Assembly (NCBI RefSeq): GCF_004342665.1 | Contig: NZ_SMBY01000002.1 | Location: forward strand, 124,001-188,000 | Length of the DNA stretch: 64,000 nucleotides | DNA from: Samsonia erythrinae | GTDB taxonomy: Bacteria; Pseudomonadota; Gammaproteobacteria; Enterobacterales; Enterobacteriaceae | Direction: 5' to 3' | Shown here: positions 40,505 through 48,981 of the stretch, in pieces | Numbering within the stretch: the first letter of the stretch is position 1 | Layout of the letters: every line of letters starts with the position of its first letter | The notes under the pieces: model-generated | Seen by the model: the letters and a program-made list of their open reading frames with translations, nothing else | Databases searched by the model: none | What the model was told of the DNA's origin: nothing | Position numbers and translations under genes: made by a program

Positions 40505-41236
40505 GTGAGTTTGCCTACGCTGCAAGGTGAATGTCGTCGAAAGATGAAGCGCTAGTCTACCTTATCTCGCTGACGACGACCTCGCTAACTGAGGCTAGAA
40601 TAGTCTGCTAACTTCAGAAAAAATACAGGTTGCGTCACTGATTAATTTTTTCTTATTTCTAGCTTTAGCGGATCTGAAGCTATCCGGTGGTGTGTGTTTT
40701 ACGGTCTCCGAACGAGTAAGGAAAAGTCGATGTTCCCGGCGGAAACCGGGCGAATTTGCAACACCTGAGCACCCCTTATTCGGGAACGGCGAGCAGGAAA
40801 GTTGCTGCGGGGGAAACAGCGGCTGATTTTCCGCGAAACAGGAGAAAATGCGTCTGTATTTCAATGAACTAAGCCCGAACATTTCCCCTTAAGGGCGTGT
40901 TGACACCTTTGTTACAATACGAAATACTCTCTTGACTTTCTTGTATCCGCAGGCATGTTTTTTCAATTTTTCATGCCTGTTCAATGAGATAAATATAAAA
41001 CAGATTTTCGTAGTCTATCCGTCCGGCGAAGTCTGCGCGGAGGCAAGGGTACGGAAAAATTATGCTGAATTAATTAACCATTCTGATTATCAGAAGGCAC
41101 AACGGCGGGGTATTTCACCCTGCTTGGCGGTGTGTCTCAAAAAAAGATGGCATAAGAATAGGTTAATTAAAGGATAAATAATTCCGCTTGCCGGGATTTT
41201 TTCGCATTTGGGATGGCTAAGGATGAGGGATACGAA
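40505..41236. other. Long leader region before the envelope operon
   Basis: About 730 bp without a supported gene. It contains CCCGG-CGGAAA-CCGGG and GCGG/CCGC hairpins (about 40735-40835), a 14-codon ORF after AGGAG at 40848, and a promoter at 40900-40928. From that promoter the transcript would have about 300 bases of untranslated leader, with further stems such as CCGT/ACGG around 41018-41056. I tried to match known riboswitches, including c-di-GMP-I, and could not. Confidence 0.5.
40900..40928 (+). promoter_or_regulatory. Sigma-70 promoter upstream of the envelope operon
   Basis: A perfect TTGACA (40900-40905), a 17-bp spacer and AATACT (40923-40928). It is the best candidate promoter for 41237-45242. 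Confidence 0.6.
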
Positions 41237-42757
41237 GTGAAGCATTATCAGGTCAGAAGAATTAGCCTGCTGACAGCCATTGTGACGCTGACGACGAGCT
41301 GTGCGACGTTTCATGAAGCGGGCCGCAACTATGGCACGGCGATCGGCTGTATTGGCGGGGCGGCGTTAGGCGGTGGAATTACCTATCTGGTTACCGGCGA
41401 TGCCAAAAAAGCCGTCGCGGGCGGACTGTTAGGCGGTGCTGCGGGCTGTGCGTTGGGGAATGTCTGGCAGAACCGAGAGGAAGCGCTGGCAAAAATTGCG
41501 CAGGAAGAAAATATCGCGATTACCACGCGTTCGCTGAAGTCTCAGGAGAAAAGCGGCACTGAAACCGTCGGGCTGGTGGCGCAGGTTGAAGACAGCGGCA
41601 TGTTCGATGTCAATAGCGCGCGGCTTTCCGCCGACGGTTTACGGCAGGTCAGGAAAATAGCCGTCGCGATGAAGGAGGGGGATCAGAGTGGTGTGATTCT
41701 GGTCGTCGGACATACCGATGCCACCGGGAGCGCAGAATGGAATCAGCGCCTTTCAGAACAGCGCGCACAGAATGTCGGCCGGGTACTTGAGCAGTCCGGT
41801 CTGAACGCGAAAAAATTGTATTTTCAGGGCGCGGGCTCTGCTCGTCCGGTAGCCGATAACGCCACGGTAACAGGCCGGACTGCCAACCGGCGGGTCGAAA
41901 TTGTAGGGCTGGCAAATGAAGCCCTGTTAAAACAGCGTCTTGAACAGGAAGGCAGTAACCTTGCTTATCTGCGTTATGGCACGGCTGAGCAGACTACGTC
42001 GACAGCGCGTTCTTCCTCTACATCAAGCCGCAAGGCGAAACCTTCTCCATCATCTTCAAATCGTAAAGCTGATTCCGCGCGTAAAGCAGAAACGCAGACT
42101 GCGGCAGTAACGTCAGCAACAGAAACGAAGCCGTCAGTCGCGCTAGCGACGAAGAAAGCCGCCGAGCCAGCCAATAGCAAGAACTTTGTTGATTTTGGCG
42201 GGCAGCCAGTCAATTCCTCCATACCGGTTTTGGCGGCGAGCCTCAAACCGCGCAGCAGCGGGTTTAGCCTGATTCCAGAAGCGAATGCCAGCAGCATGCT
42301 AAAAAGCTGTGCGGCGGATAATGTGCGCGTCAGCGGGCAAGCTAAAAATCTGGCCAGCGGAAAGGTATTAGACACCCATGAAACCCGTGAGTATTTGCCG
42401 GGCATGAACGGGCGCGCCTGGGCAGGGCTGGTGAATAACCACTTGGTGACGCTCTCACCGGTGAAGGTGCTGAGTGATAGCGCCACGGTAGTGGAAAACC
42501 CTAAGGTTTATGTCACGCGCGATTACCAGTCCAAAAGTAACCGCAAAGAAGATGCGCCATTAAATGCGGTGGCGAATGCTTGGGAAGGCGAAGACAGCAT
42601 TTTGTATCGGGTTTACCTGCAAAATGAGGCACAACAGGCGCTGTCCTGCATAGATCTGTTAGTGCCGAAAAATGCCGGTAAGGCGCAGCAAGGTCAGCTG
42701 TTTTACAACAACCACAGTAAAGAATACATCGCGAGCTACACCCCGGTGCGTAGTTAA
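41237..42757 (+). CDS. OmpA-domain lipoprotein of an unnamed three-gene operon
   Basis: A 506-residue exported protein. The GTG at 41237 has GAGG eight bases upstream and yields a short lipoprotein-like signal ending LTLTTSC; an ATG at 41213 adds eight residues. A glycine-zipper stretch follows (GCIGGAALGGGITYLVTGDA, GGLLGGAAGCALG). An OmpA-like peptidoglycan-binding domain (about residues 110-220) contains VVGHTDATGSAEWNQRLSEQ and GRTANRRVEIVG. A Ser/Ala/Lys-rich linker then leads to a C-terminal domain with two cysteines (MLKSCAADNV and ALSCIDLLVP) that I do not recognise. It probably sits in the outer membrane, bound to the wall, and works with the next two genes. Confidence 0.8.
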   Translation: MKHYQVRRISLLTAIVTLTTSCATFHEAGRNYGTAIGCIGGAALGGGITYLVTGDAKKAVAGGLLGGAAGCALGNVWQNREEALAKIAQEENIAITTRSLKSQEKSGTETVGLVAQVEDSGMFDVNSARLSADGLRQVRKIAVAMKEGDQSGVILVVGHTDATGSAEWNQRLSEQRAQNVGRVLEQSGLNAKKLYFQGAGSARPVADNATVTGRTANRRVEIVGLANEALLKQRLEQEGSNLAYLRYGTAEQTTSTARSSSTSSRKAKPSPSSSNRKADSARKAETQTAAVTSATETKPSVALATKKAAEPANSKNFVDFGGQPVNSSIPVLAASLKPRSSGFSLIPEANASSMLKSCAADNVRVSGQAKNLASGKVLDTHETREYLPGMNGRAWAGLVNNHLVTLSPVKVLSDSATVVENPKVYVTRDYQSKSNRKEDAPLNAVANAWEGEDSILYRVYLQNEAQQALSCIDLLVPKNAGKAQQGQLFYNNHSKEYIASYTPVRS

Positions 42758-42774
42758 TTTAGAAGGTATTGATA

Positions 42775-44415
42775 ATGGAATTATTTCAAAGCATCGCCGA
42801 GGCGATTTCGCTTTACCGCTATATTTTCTGGCCGTTATTGGCATTGATGGCGCTGGTTCTGATTTTTATCCGTTGGTGGGATCAGGTCAGCTATTTTTTC
42901 CTTAATCTCATGAGCGGCTTGCCGCTTATCGGCCATGTTTCCCGTCTGTCACGTGCGAACGAACCACGCCGCAATGGCACCGGAGGGCTGGCATGGTATC
43001 CGGCGGAAGAGGCGATCTGCGCCAAATATTGGCAGTACTATAAAACCTCTAATCTGGACGCGGATTTTTACCTGCGCTGCGTTAACTACCTGAACAAGGT
43101 GGATGAACGTGGACGTAAGCCAACGGGGGTGATTTTGTGGTGTTGCAGCGTGGTGTTGGTTTTGCTGGAAGCGTTTATCTTCGCGCTGGTACTGTCGCCG
43201 TTTATCGCCAATAACATCTCCGCCAACCAGGCTGAATTCTCGGCGGTTGTGATCTCTGTCTTGATCGGCGTGGTACTGGTGCCCGCAACCCACCTGATGG
43301 GCGCCGAGCTGCATAAGAATACGTTGCTGAAGAAGATCCGCTACTGGTATTCGGAAGCGCGCCACAGCGGCTCTGCGAAAGGGTTGAGTAAGAACCACGA
43401 AATCTCGCTGGAAAATACTCGTCTGGATGACAACGAACCAAACTACATCCAGATGTTGAACCGCGTAACTCACAATGTACACGTTAAGCCACAGTATTGG
43501 GCAACGGCGGTGGCATTGGCGCTGATCATTTTCTTCTCCGTCGGCGCTTATCTGGTACGTGCTGCGACCATCAATGCTATGGATACGCAGGCGGTAAACG
43601 GCTCGCCGTTCTCACAGGTTGTGCAAACGAGTGATGCTTCACCGTTTGACCTGCCATCGGGTGCGGTAGCGGACAATGCCAAAGCGGATATGCAGGCGTC
43701 ACAAGAGATCGTGGACAACCGCGTATTTGCTTCCAAGCTGACGTTCATTATCCTGTCCGTCATTTTTGTTGGCGTACAGCTGATAGGCATTTTGATTGGC
43801 ATTTATCGTTCATTTGCGGGTATCGAGTCCAAAGCAGCGGCGAAATATATCGGCAACTTCAGCGGCTCTGAGGAGTTTGCATCGTGGCATGCGATGCGGC
43901 GTGAGCGTGTGGAACGCGATGGGCAAGAAAAGCTAACCGCGTTGCAAAATCGTTTGATGATGAAGCGCACCAATAGCCAGAGTGAACCGCTTACCACGCT
44001 ACCGACGTTTGATGATTACATTAGTGGCAAGCTGCGTGATAAAGCACGCTCAAACGCAGAGTTGACTGCGCATTTACAAACGAAAAACGAACCGGTACAG
44101 CCCGCGCCTGTTGCTCAACCTGTTGCGGTTCAGCACGTTGAGTCTGTACCTGCTGAGGTGGTTAGCCAGCCTGCGGCACACGTACCGACAGCAACGGTCA
44201 TTGAACCTGCTCAGCCGGTCACTGCGGCAGCAGTCAATACGTCGGAGAGCGATGATGAGAAACAACGTATCCATGAACTGGGTGATTTGACGTTGTTCAG
44301 CGAGGAAGAACTACAGTTGATTGCTGACGATCAGGGGCTGTCGTTGGAGTCCTTGAAGAAACGTCAGCGCGTGCAGGCGTTACTGAATAAGGCGCGTCCG
44401 AAGGAGAACGTATGA
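42775..44415 (+). CDS. Multi-span inner-membrane protein of the unnamed operon
   Basis: A 546-residue protein with about five hydrophobic segments: YIFWPLLALMALVLIFI (residues 14-30), two near 120-165, one near 245-265 and one near 320-345. The C-terminal 200 residues are soluble, with a charged helix (HAMRRERVERDGQEKLTALQ), a Pro/Val/Gln-rich linker (VQPAPVAQPVAVQHVESVPA) and a final helical domain (LFSEEELQLIADDQGLSLES). ATG 42775 after AGAAGG is the start. It overlaps the next gene by ATGA. No family was recognised; the membrane layout with an OmpA partner recalls force- or wall-coupled complexes only in general terms. Confidence 0.75.
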   Translation: MELFQSIAEAISLYRYIFWPLLALMALVLIFIRWWDQVSYFFLNLMSGLPLIGHVSRLSRANEPRRNGTGGLAWYPAEEAICAKYWQYYKTSNLDADFYLRCVNYLNKVDERGRKPTGVILWCCSVVLVLLEAFIFALVLSPFIANNISANQAEFSAVVISVLIGVVLVPATHLMGAELHKNTLLKKIRYWYSEARHSGSAKGLSKNHEISLENTRLDDNEPNYIQMLNRVTHNVHVKPQYWATAVALALIIFFSVGAYLVRAATINAMDTQAVNGSPFSQVVQTSDASPFDLPSGAVADNAKADMQASQEIVDNRVFASKLTFIILSVIFVGVQLIGILIGIYRSFAGIESKAAAKYIGNFSGSEEFASWHAMRRERVERDGQEKLTALQNRLMMKRTNSQSEPLTTLPTFDDYISGKLRDKARSNAELTAHLQTKNEPVQPAPVAQPVAVQHVESVPAEVVSQPAAHVPTATVIEPAQPVTAAAVNTSESDDEKQRIHELGDLTLFSEEELQLIADDQGLSLESLKKRQRVQALLNKARPKENV

Positions 44416-45242
44416 GGATGCTACTCTCGCTGCTGCTACTGGGGGCAGCCTGTGTGTCGCAGGCCGCAGAGCGTAACGATATCCCTAGTTGCTATAGCTT
44501 TGCCAAACTGGATCAACATCGCCCGGCTGACAGCGGTCGGGAACTGGTGGTGATTGTCGACCAGACGGTCAAGGTGCCTATTGATCTGAAAAAATCGGTC
44601 TGGAATCAAGTGGTTCGTTACGTGCAGCCTGGCGATCATGTTGTGATGTATCAGTTTTCGGCGCTATTGCAGGATAACTACATGAAGCGCGTATTTGACG
44701 GCAAGCTGGAAATGCCGTTTACCGATCAGAAGGTACGCAACAGCTTAGGGATGGACAGCCTGAAATCATTGGATGGGTGTCTTGTGCAGCAAAGGCAGTT
44801 TTTTGCGCAAAACATCGGGAAGAAAATGGCAGAAAGTTTCGCTGAACGCGGGGATAACATCGCCAAAAGCGAGATTATGGATAGTCTCAAGCGCATTGGT
44901 GATGATCTGAAAGAGACCTCTTCTACCAGTAAAACAATTCTGCTGGTGTCCGATATGCTGGAAAATAGCGAATTTGGCAGCTTTTACAGCAATAACCGTA
45001 TTCGTTTGTTAGCGCCGGAAAAAGAGATGGCACGTGCCGAGAAGCAAAATCTGGTGGCAGATTTCGCTGGTGCGAATGTGTATATCGCAGGAGCGGGGCT
45101 GATCGATACGGATTCGAAAAATAGCTATCGATCCGGCAAGATCATGCAGCAGCTTGAAGTCTTCTGGCGGCAATACTTCGCAGCGTCTAAAGCTACCGTG
45201 GTGAGTTTCGGTGCGCCTGAACTGACTATCGATCTTAAGTAA
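44412..45242 (+). CDS. Exported VWA-like protein of the unnamed operon
   Basis: A 276-residue protein with signal peptide MRMLLSLLLLGAACVSQAAE. It starts after AAGGAG and overlaps the preceding gene by four bases. The body reads like a von Willebrand A fold: a first strand ELVVIVDQTV with a D-x-T resembling part of a MIDAS, later TILLVSDMLENS and ANVYIAGAGLID as strands. The full DxSxS motif is not present, so metal binding is uncertain. It is probably periplasmic, acting with the wall-bound OmpA lipoprotein and membrane protein encoded just upstream. A strong terminator follows. Confidence 0.75.
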   Translation: MRMLLSLLLLGAACVSQAAERNDIPSCYSFAKLDQHRPADSGRELVVIVDQTVKVPIDLKKSVWNQVVRYVQPGDHVVMYQFSALLQDNYMKRVFDGKLEMPFTDQKVRNSLGMDSLKSLDGCLVQQRQFFAQNIGKKMAESFAERGDNIAKSEIMDSLKRIGDDLKETSSTSKTILLVSDMLENSEFGSFYSNNRIRLLAPEKEMARAEKQNLVADFAGANVYIAGAGLIDTDSKNSYRSGKIMQQLEVFWRQYFAASKATVVSFGAPELTIDLK

Positions 45243-45261
45243 TTTTTTCCTACTGAAAGGC

Positions 45262-45294
45262 GCTAATGTATGAATGACATTAGCCCCTTTTTTG
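45262..45294 (+). terminator. Terminator of the three-gene operon
   Basis: GCTAATGT (45262-45269) pairs with ACATTAGC (45277-45284), then CCCTTTTTTG. Confidence 0.85.
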
Positions 45295-45566
45295 TTTTCA
45301 GCGGGTCTGCATCACCGATTCGGCTCTTTTTTCGTTCAGTTGAGGATAAATACCTAGCCTGTTCCCTTCCCTTATTGAGAGCAAGTTCGAGGGAAAATGC
45401 TATCCTCTATTTGACCTAATAAATTGTTTTTACTGTGTAATAAGAGACGCACTACTCACTGGCGTTACTGTGCGCATATGGCGCTACGCCTGTTCGCACA
45501 TTCCAGCAGCGCCGGAATCAGGTGCGCGGTGGTGTTGGAGTACGCGCCGAGCTGGCTGAGGCTTTC

Positions 45567-45770
45567 TTACGGCAGTTCAACGTCATTTTGCAGCGTGTCG
45601 CCGAGGTAATGCAGGCCGTAGCATAGGCCTTCGACCGATTCGGAGGCAATCGCGCCGAGGTCGCAGAGCTGAATATCATCTAACTGCGCGAAAGGCAGGC
45701 TGGCGATCAGATCGCGGAAAATGGTAATGGTGCTGTCTGCGGGTGTGGCGTGAGTGTCCATCATGGTCAT
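45567..45770 (-). CDS. Small hypothetical protein of a P4-like remnant
   Basis: A 67-residue protein with AAGGA five bases before ATG 45770. The sequence TIFRDLIASLPFAQLDDIQL and GAIASESVEGLCYGLHYLGD resembles small hypothetical proteins that follow ash-like genes in P4-type satellites and islands; this is from memory and not a firm family assignment. It lies directly downstream of the ash relic on the same strand. No function is proposed. Confidence 0.55.
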   Translation of the reverse strand: MTMMDTHATPADSTITIFRDLIASLPFAQLDDIQLCDLGAIASESVEGLCYGLHYLGDTLQNDVELP

Positions 45771-45784
45771 TTTTTCCTTGAGAT

Positions 45785-46080
45785 AATTAAGTCCGCCACC
45801 ACACAAGGTTCCAAACTTGGGGGGTGACACAGACAGGATTGGAACCCCGGCTGTCAAGAAGACCGGTCAACCTTGCGGTTGCCCTGCCTGCGTCACCATA
45901 AAGAGTGTGCACGCAGCCCCTGAAAAAACTAAGCGTTTTTCAGTCTTGAGAGTTCGGGGTTCCAAGCCCGGTTGCGGATGTTGCCGCAGCACGGAGACTC
46001 TATTCCAACGACGGAAAACGTGAAATAGGGTGGATGGATTTACAGTAGAGTTACAACGCGTTTTGGAATGAAGTTCGCAG
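45785..46080 (-). pseudogene. P4 ash-family relic
   Basis: On the minus strand one frame reads LVFSGAACTLFMVTQAGQPQ and stops. The following frame continues TAGVPILSVSPPKFGTLCGG. Together they match the core of the Ash family of phage P4 and related satellites (typically CTLFMVTQAG followed by a GIP-VSVSP segment), broken by a frameshift near 45865. In P4 this region also encodes the CI RNA, and short inverted repeats (TGAAAAA with TTTTTCA around 45920) are present. No integrase or replication gene is nearby, so only a fragment remains. Confidence 0.55.
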
Positions 46081-46111
46081 AAATGGTCGGAAAGGCTGAT
46101 GCGAGTAGACC

Positions 46112-46178
46112 GCGATACACGGAGCGACCACAGGGGGAGGCCCCCCGCGGGAACCTCCCCCCCCGTGTTTCCCCTGAA
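46112..46178 (-). repeat. About 70-bp palindromic repeat, copy 2
   Basis: Read on the minus strand AGGGGAAACACGG, GGAGGTTCCCGCGGGG and GTGGTCGCTCCGTGTATC parallel copy 1 at 5232-5304. The inner stem here is extended by long C and G runs. Confidence 0.65.
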
Positions 46179-46218
46179 ATGAGGAAGAGGTGTGGCCAAT
46201 TGATTTTTTATTCTGTTT

Positions 46219-47472
46219 CTAATTTTTTTTCAAATACTGAAAGATATCAGTAGGAGAGTGAGGTGTTGTTAAGCGCACTTTTTCATAAAAAATAGGATCG
46301 CTTAATGGACTATCCCACTGTTTGATATCTTTCTTATCGATAGGGAAACATTGCATTGCGGCAGATTTGAAGGTTTCGCTTTTTTTCTGGTTCTCTTTAC
46401 TATTTTTAGGATCGAACTGCATGTTTTTTTCATGAGCTAGTTTGATCGATGTAGGACATATTAACTTTATATCACCAAAGGAAAACATTGCTATTCCTAC
46501 AATAAAGAACCGATCGGGGATATCAGCGTAATAATGTGTTCCCCACAGTTTTCCAGAAAACATACTGTGTGGATAGACATCGTTTTTAATTGTGTAATGG
46601 TGCGCTCGCCAATCGGCAATCCCTGAAAGGTTCATCGCGGCATTGGTCACCATTATTGGTATAACAGGAATAAAGGAAGACAATACCAGTATGCATAAAG
46701 GCACAGTAACAACAGTTATTATTGTACTGCGTTGCATGTTTCCTTTTCTGTAACCACTAATAAAAAATGCACCGGGGAAAAAAGATATGATCGCAAAAAT
46801 AATGAAAATTATAATGGCTGAAATGCATTGCACCATTTCGCCATCTTGAGCTTGAAAACTCATTTTAGGGAGTAGGAGCGATAAAGGGATGATCTGTGTA
46901 AGTGATGGAACGGCCAGGGCGAGTGGGAGCATTACATTCAGAAAAAACCGACTATTGAGATTGGTTTTTCCATTACGATTATCTTTTGAACGATGAAAAA
47001 TAAAATAGGATGCCAAGTATGAAATCACTGCGATCAGCATAATTCCGATGAGGAAAAAGTAAAGTCCATTTTTTCCTACATCATCGTAGAGAAAGGATAA
47101 AATAATTATGATAGGACCAAAGGACAAACTGTTTACTAAAACTATTCTACTAAGGTTATTTTTCAATTTTGAGTAAGGTACTATGCTGTTCTCGTAACCT
47201 GTTACAACTAATACTAGCATGAGTGAAGATATAAATATCAAGGTGCAAAATATGGAGAATGCGACCAGAGTGAATCCAAAAACAATTCCCAGTAGTGTAT
47301 TAAATCCAATCGTTTCACCGAAAACATCCAGTCGTCCCATCGATGAAAGATAAAACCAGATGACTGAAATAGAACAGATGGTGACTGTCAACGATGATTT
47401 TAGTACTGGAGGTAAGAGTTTTTTGATTGTGATAATAATTTCGGAATGTTGTTCCGTTACTTCAGTAGCCAT
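46219..47472 (-). CDS. Multi-pass membrane protein of unknown function
   Basis: A 417-residue protein with about eight to nine hydrophobic segments spread over the first 290 residues (for example SLTVTICSISVIWFYLSSMG, LVAFSIFCTLIFISSLMLVL, IIFIIFAIISFFPGAFFIS). A soluble C-terminal region of about 120 residues rich in lysine and serine follows (DPKNSKENQKKSETFKSAAM). The gene is clearly more AT-rich than its neighbours and uses codons unlike them. Together with the P4 relic beside it, this points to horizontal origin. I do not recognise the family. The start ATG at 47472 is followed by MATEVTEQHSEIIITIKK. No partner gene is adjacent, so no defence or transport role can be claimed. Confidence 0.65.
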   Translation of the reverse strand: MATEVTEQHSEIIITIKKLLPPVLKSSLTVTICSISVIWFYLSSMGRLDVFGETIGFNTLLGIVFGFTLVAFSIFCTLIFISSLMLVLVVTGYENSIVPYSKLKNNLSRIVLVNSLSFGPIIIILSFLYDDVGKNGLYFFLIGIMLIAVISYLASYFIFHRSKDNRNGKTNLNSRFFLNVMLPLALAVPSLTQIIPLSLLLPKMSFQAQDGEMVQCISAIIIFIIFAIISFFPGAFFISGYRKGNMQRSTIITVVTVPLCILVLSSFIPVIPIMVTNAAMNLSGIADWRAHHYTIKNDVYPHSMFSGKLWGTHYYADIPDRFFIVGIAMFSFGDIKLICPTSIKLAHEKNMQFDPKNSKENQKKSETFKSAAMQCFPIDKKDIKQWDSPLSDPIFYEKVRLTTPHSPTDIFQYLKKN

Positions 47473-47610
47473 GTGAACACTTCCTTGTTAAAGATTTTTA
47501 TACAAACTCGTATGATGAATACGTTGATTGTTCGAATGTTATTGGAACAGTATTCAGTGTAAAGGTATTGGTAATTTTTACAAAATTTCTCGCATTCCAT
47601 AAGGTCTCTT

Positions 47611-48027
47611 ATGCTTAAAGGTCTTAATCATCTGACGTTCGCGGTAACCGATCTGGCGGCAAGTCTGGATTTTTATCAAAATCTTTTGCAGATGACGCTA
47701 CACGCACGCTGGGAAAGTGGAGCTTATCTGACGTGTGGTGATCTGTGGTTGTGTCTTTCATTGGATCCAGCTCGCCAGCGTTTGTCGAAAGAAGACAGTG
47801 ACTATACGCACTATGCGTTTAGCATCGAACAGGCTGATTTCTTACCATTCTGCACTCGGCTTATGGCGGAAAATATTTCCGTATGGAAGACGAACCGCAG
47901 CGAAGGCGATTCGTTTTATTTTCTGGATCCTGACGGCCACAAGCTGGAAGTTCACGTTGGGGATCTCCAACAGCGGCTAGCTGCCTGTCGGGAAAATCCC
48001 TACCAAGGCATGGTATTCGCAAACTGA
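47611..48027 (+). CDS. fosA: FosA-family fosfomycin glutathione transferase
   Basis: A 138-residue vicinal-oxygen-chelate metalloenzyme that opens the epoxide of fosfomycin with glutathione. The Mn ligands fit H7 (GLNHLTF), H67 (SDYTHYAF) and E113 (GHKLEVHVG). The potassium/phosphonate loop [18 protein letters not shown] is complete. Chromosomal fosA copies of this length occur in several enterobacteria. It stands alone between an AT-rich membrane-protein gene and a toxin-antitoxin pair. Activity is likely from the intact residues, but a related glyoxalase-fold enzyme cannot be fully excluded. Confidence 0.87.
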   Translation: MLKGLNHLTFAVTDLAASLDFYQNLLQMTLHARWESGAYLTCGDLWLCLSLDPARQRLSKEDSDYTHYAFSIEQADFLPFCTRLMAENISVWKTNRSEGDSFYFLDPDGHKLEVHVGDLQQRLAACRENPYQGMVFAN

Positions 48028-48061
48028 ACCCGCTTAGTAGCGGTGCTATCTACGGCATCAA

Positions 48062-48406
48062 TCAGCTCAATACATGATAACGATAAAGCATTTTCTCAAG
48101 GTCCTGTTTCATGCTGACGAAAAGCAGGATCTCTATGACGCCATTTTCTTCATCAACATCATACAAACAGCGAAAGTCATCTTCTACTGAGAGACGTTCA
48201 CGGAACGCGATTCCCTTATCGGATAACATTGCATTGTGCCTGTAGCGTGTAGGATCTTGGGAAATGGCCTGTATGGATGATAAGAACAACGATTCAGACC
48301 ACGTAGCAGCTTGTTTAATACCAATATAGTGAGATTTATAAGACTCAGCATCCTGCAAAGACCAGACCGCCGCAGGGGCGACTTTAATAGTGTAAGAACT
48401 GGCCAC
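48062..48406 (-). CDS. ParE/RelE-family toxin
   Basis: A 114-residue protein of the ParE/RelE fold. The N-terminal helix block AAVWSLQDAESYKSHYIGIK, ISQDPTRYRHNAML in the middle and the strands FRCLYDVDEENGVIEILLFV are characteristic. It lies 14 bp after an antitoxin-type gene on the same strand, the standard antitoxin-toxin order. ParE members poison gyrase and RelE members cut mRNA at the ribosome; sequence alone does not decide here. Confidence 0.75.
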   Translation of the reverse strand: MASSYTIKVAPAAVWSLQDAESYKSHYIGIKQAATWSESLFLSSIQAISQDPTRYRHNAMLSDKGIAFRERLSVEDDFRCLYDVDEENGVIEILLFVSMKQDLEKMLYRYHVLS

Positions 48407-48420
48407 ATCGACTCCTTATA

Positions 48421-48690
48421 TTACGTTCTCGCTTCACGTAATTTTTGTAGGGCTTCCTCTGCGGACATTCCCTGACCGTTTTTAATTTCTTTTTTGGCCG
48501 TCATCACCAGCTTCAAAAGCGCGTTAGATTGTCTTTCCCTTTCTCTCTCTCGCAATTCAGCTTCCCGTTCTGCCGCCGTCTGCACGAAGAGCTCCGCAGA
48601 ACCATTTTTCGTGACATAAACACCGCCTTGGAACAGTTCGGGATTGCCGAGCCTCTCACGAGCCAGCTTCTGAGATATTGTTGCCGTCAT
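48421..48690 (-). CDS. Antitoxin of the ParE/RelE-type pair
   Basis: An 89-residue protein. The N-terminal half (LFQGGVYVTKNGSAELFVQT) resembles the Phd/YefM-like or prevent-host-death-type dimerisation region. The middle is highly charged and helical (EREAELRERERERQ). The C-terminal stretch (GQGMSAEEALQKLREART) would wrap the toxin. It precedes the toxin by 14 bp. Autoregulation of the promoter upstream of 48690 is expected for such pairs. The family name is tentative. Confidence 0.7.
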   Translation of the reverse strand: MTATISQKLARERLGNPELFQGGVYVTKNGSAELFVQTAAEREAELRERERERQSNALLKLVMTAKKEIKNGQGMSAEEALQKLREART

Positions 48691-48820
48691 GTCATTTTCC
48701 TTTATTAAAACAACTGGTTAATGTTAAAGGCGATAGGTTCCCGCTATTGGGTGATGGCGATAGTTCCATCTTCTCGGTTGCTAAGGAGGCACTGTGGTGA
48801 TTATAGCTTAACCAGTAAAT

Positions 48821-48853
48821 CAGGGTATAAATTTATGGCAAATTTATACCCTG
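48821..48853. other. Perfect 14-bp inverted repeat with 5-base loop
   Basis: CAGGGTATAAATTT (48821-48834) and AAATTTATACCCTG (48840-48853) around ATGGC. It lies 130 bp upstream of the antitoxin start and 130 bp past the HNH stop. It has no T tail, so it could be an operator, a mobile-element end or a cruciform. Confidence 0.65.
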
Positions 48854-48875
48854 ATCGAATACCACGACAAATTTA

Positions 48876-48981
48876 TTTCCCTTTCAATCCCTCCCAACTC
48901 AGCTCAAAGCGAGCCAGATACTTATGCACCTGGTCGTCGTCGTTGGGTTTCTGTTTTTGTCTGACTGATCCCCTTGTCTTC
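48876..48981 (-). pseudogene. Possible gene-end relic
   Basis: In one minus-strand frame the sequence reads RQKQKPNDDDQVHKYLARFE then LSWEGLKGK and stops. It looks like the natural C terminus of a larger protein but has no start of its own. The family was not recognised. Weak evidence. Confidence 0.25.

Noticed and set aside
40595-40882. 95-codon minus-strand frame upstream of the envelope operon
   Set aside because: No ribosome site, low-complexity composition and no recognisable features; it covers the leader hairpins.
40900-41236. Possible c-di-GMP or other known riboswitch in the leader
   Set aside because: The conserved loop and receptor sequences of the c-di-GMP-I class are absent; only unspecific stems are visible.
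41237-45242. Zorya-type defence system, suggested by an OmpA domain beside a membrane protein
   Set aside because: The OmpA protein is lipoprotein-like rather than a ZorB-type inner-membrane protein, the membrane protein does not look like MotA, and no ZorC, ZorD or ZorE-like gene is present.
45424-45609. Short plus-strand frame after the envelope operon terminator
   Set aside because: It has no ribosome site or recognisable content and partly overlaps the small P4-type gene on the other strand.
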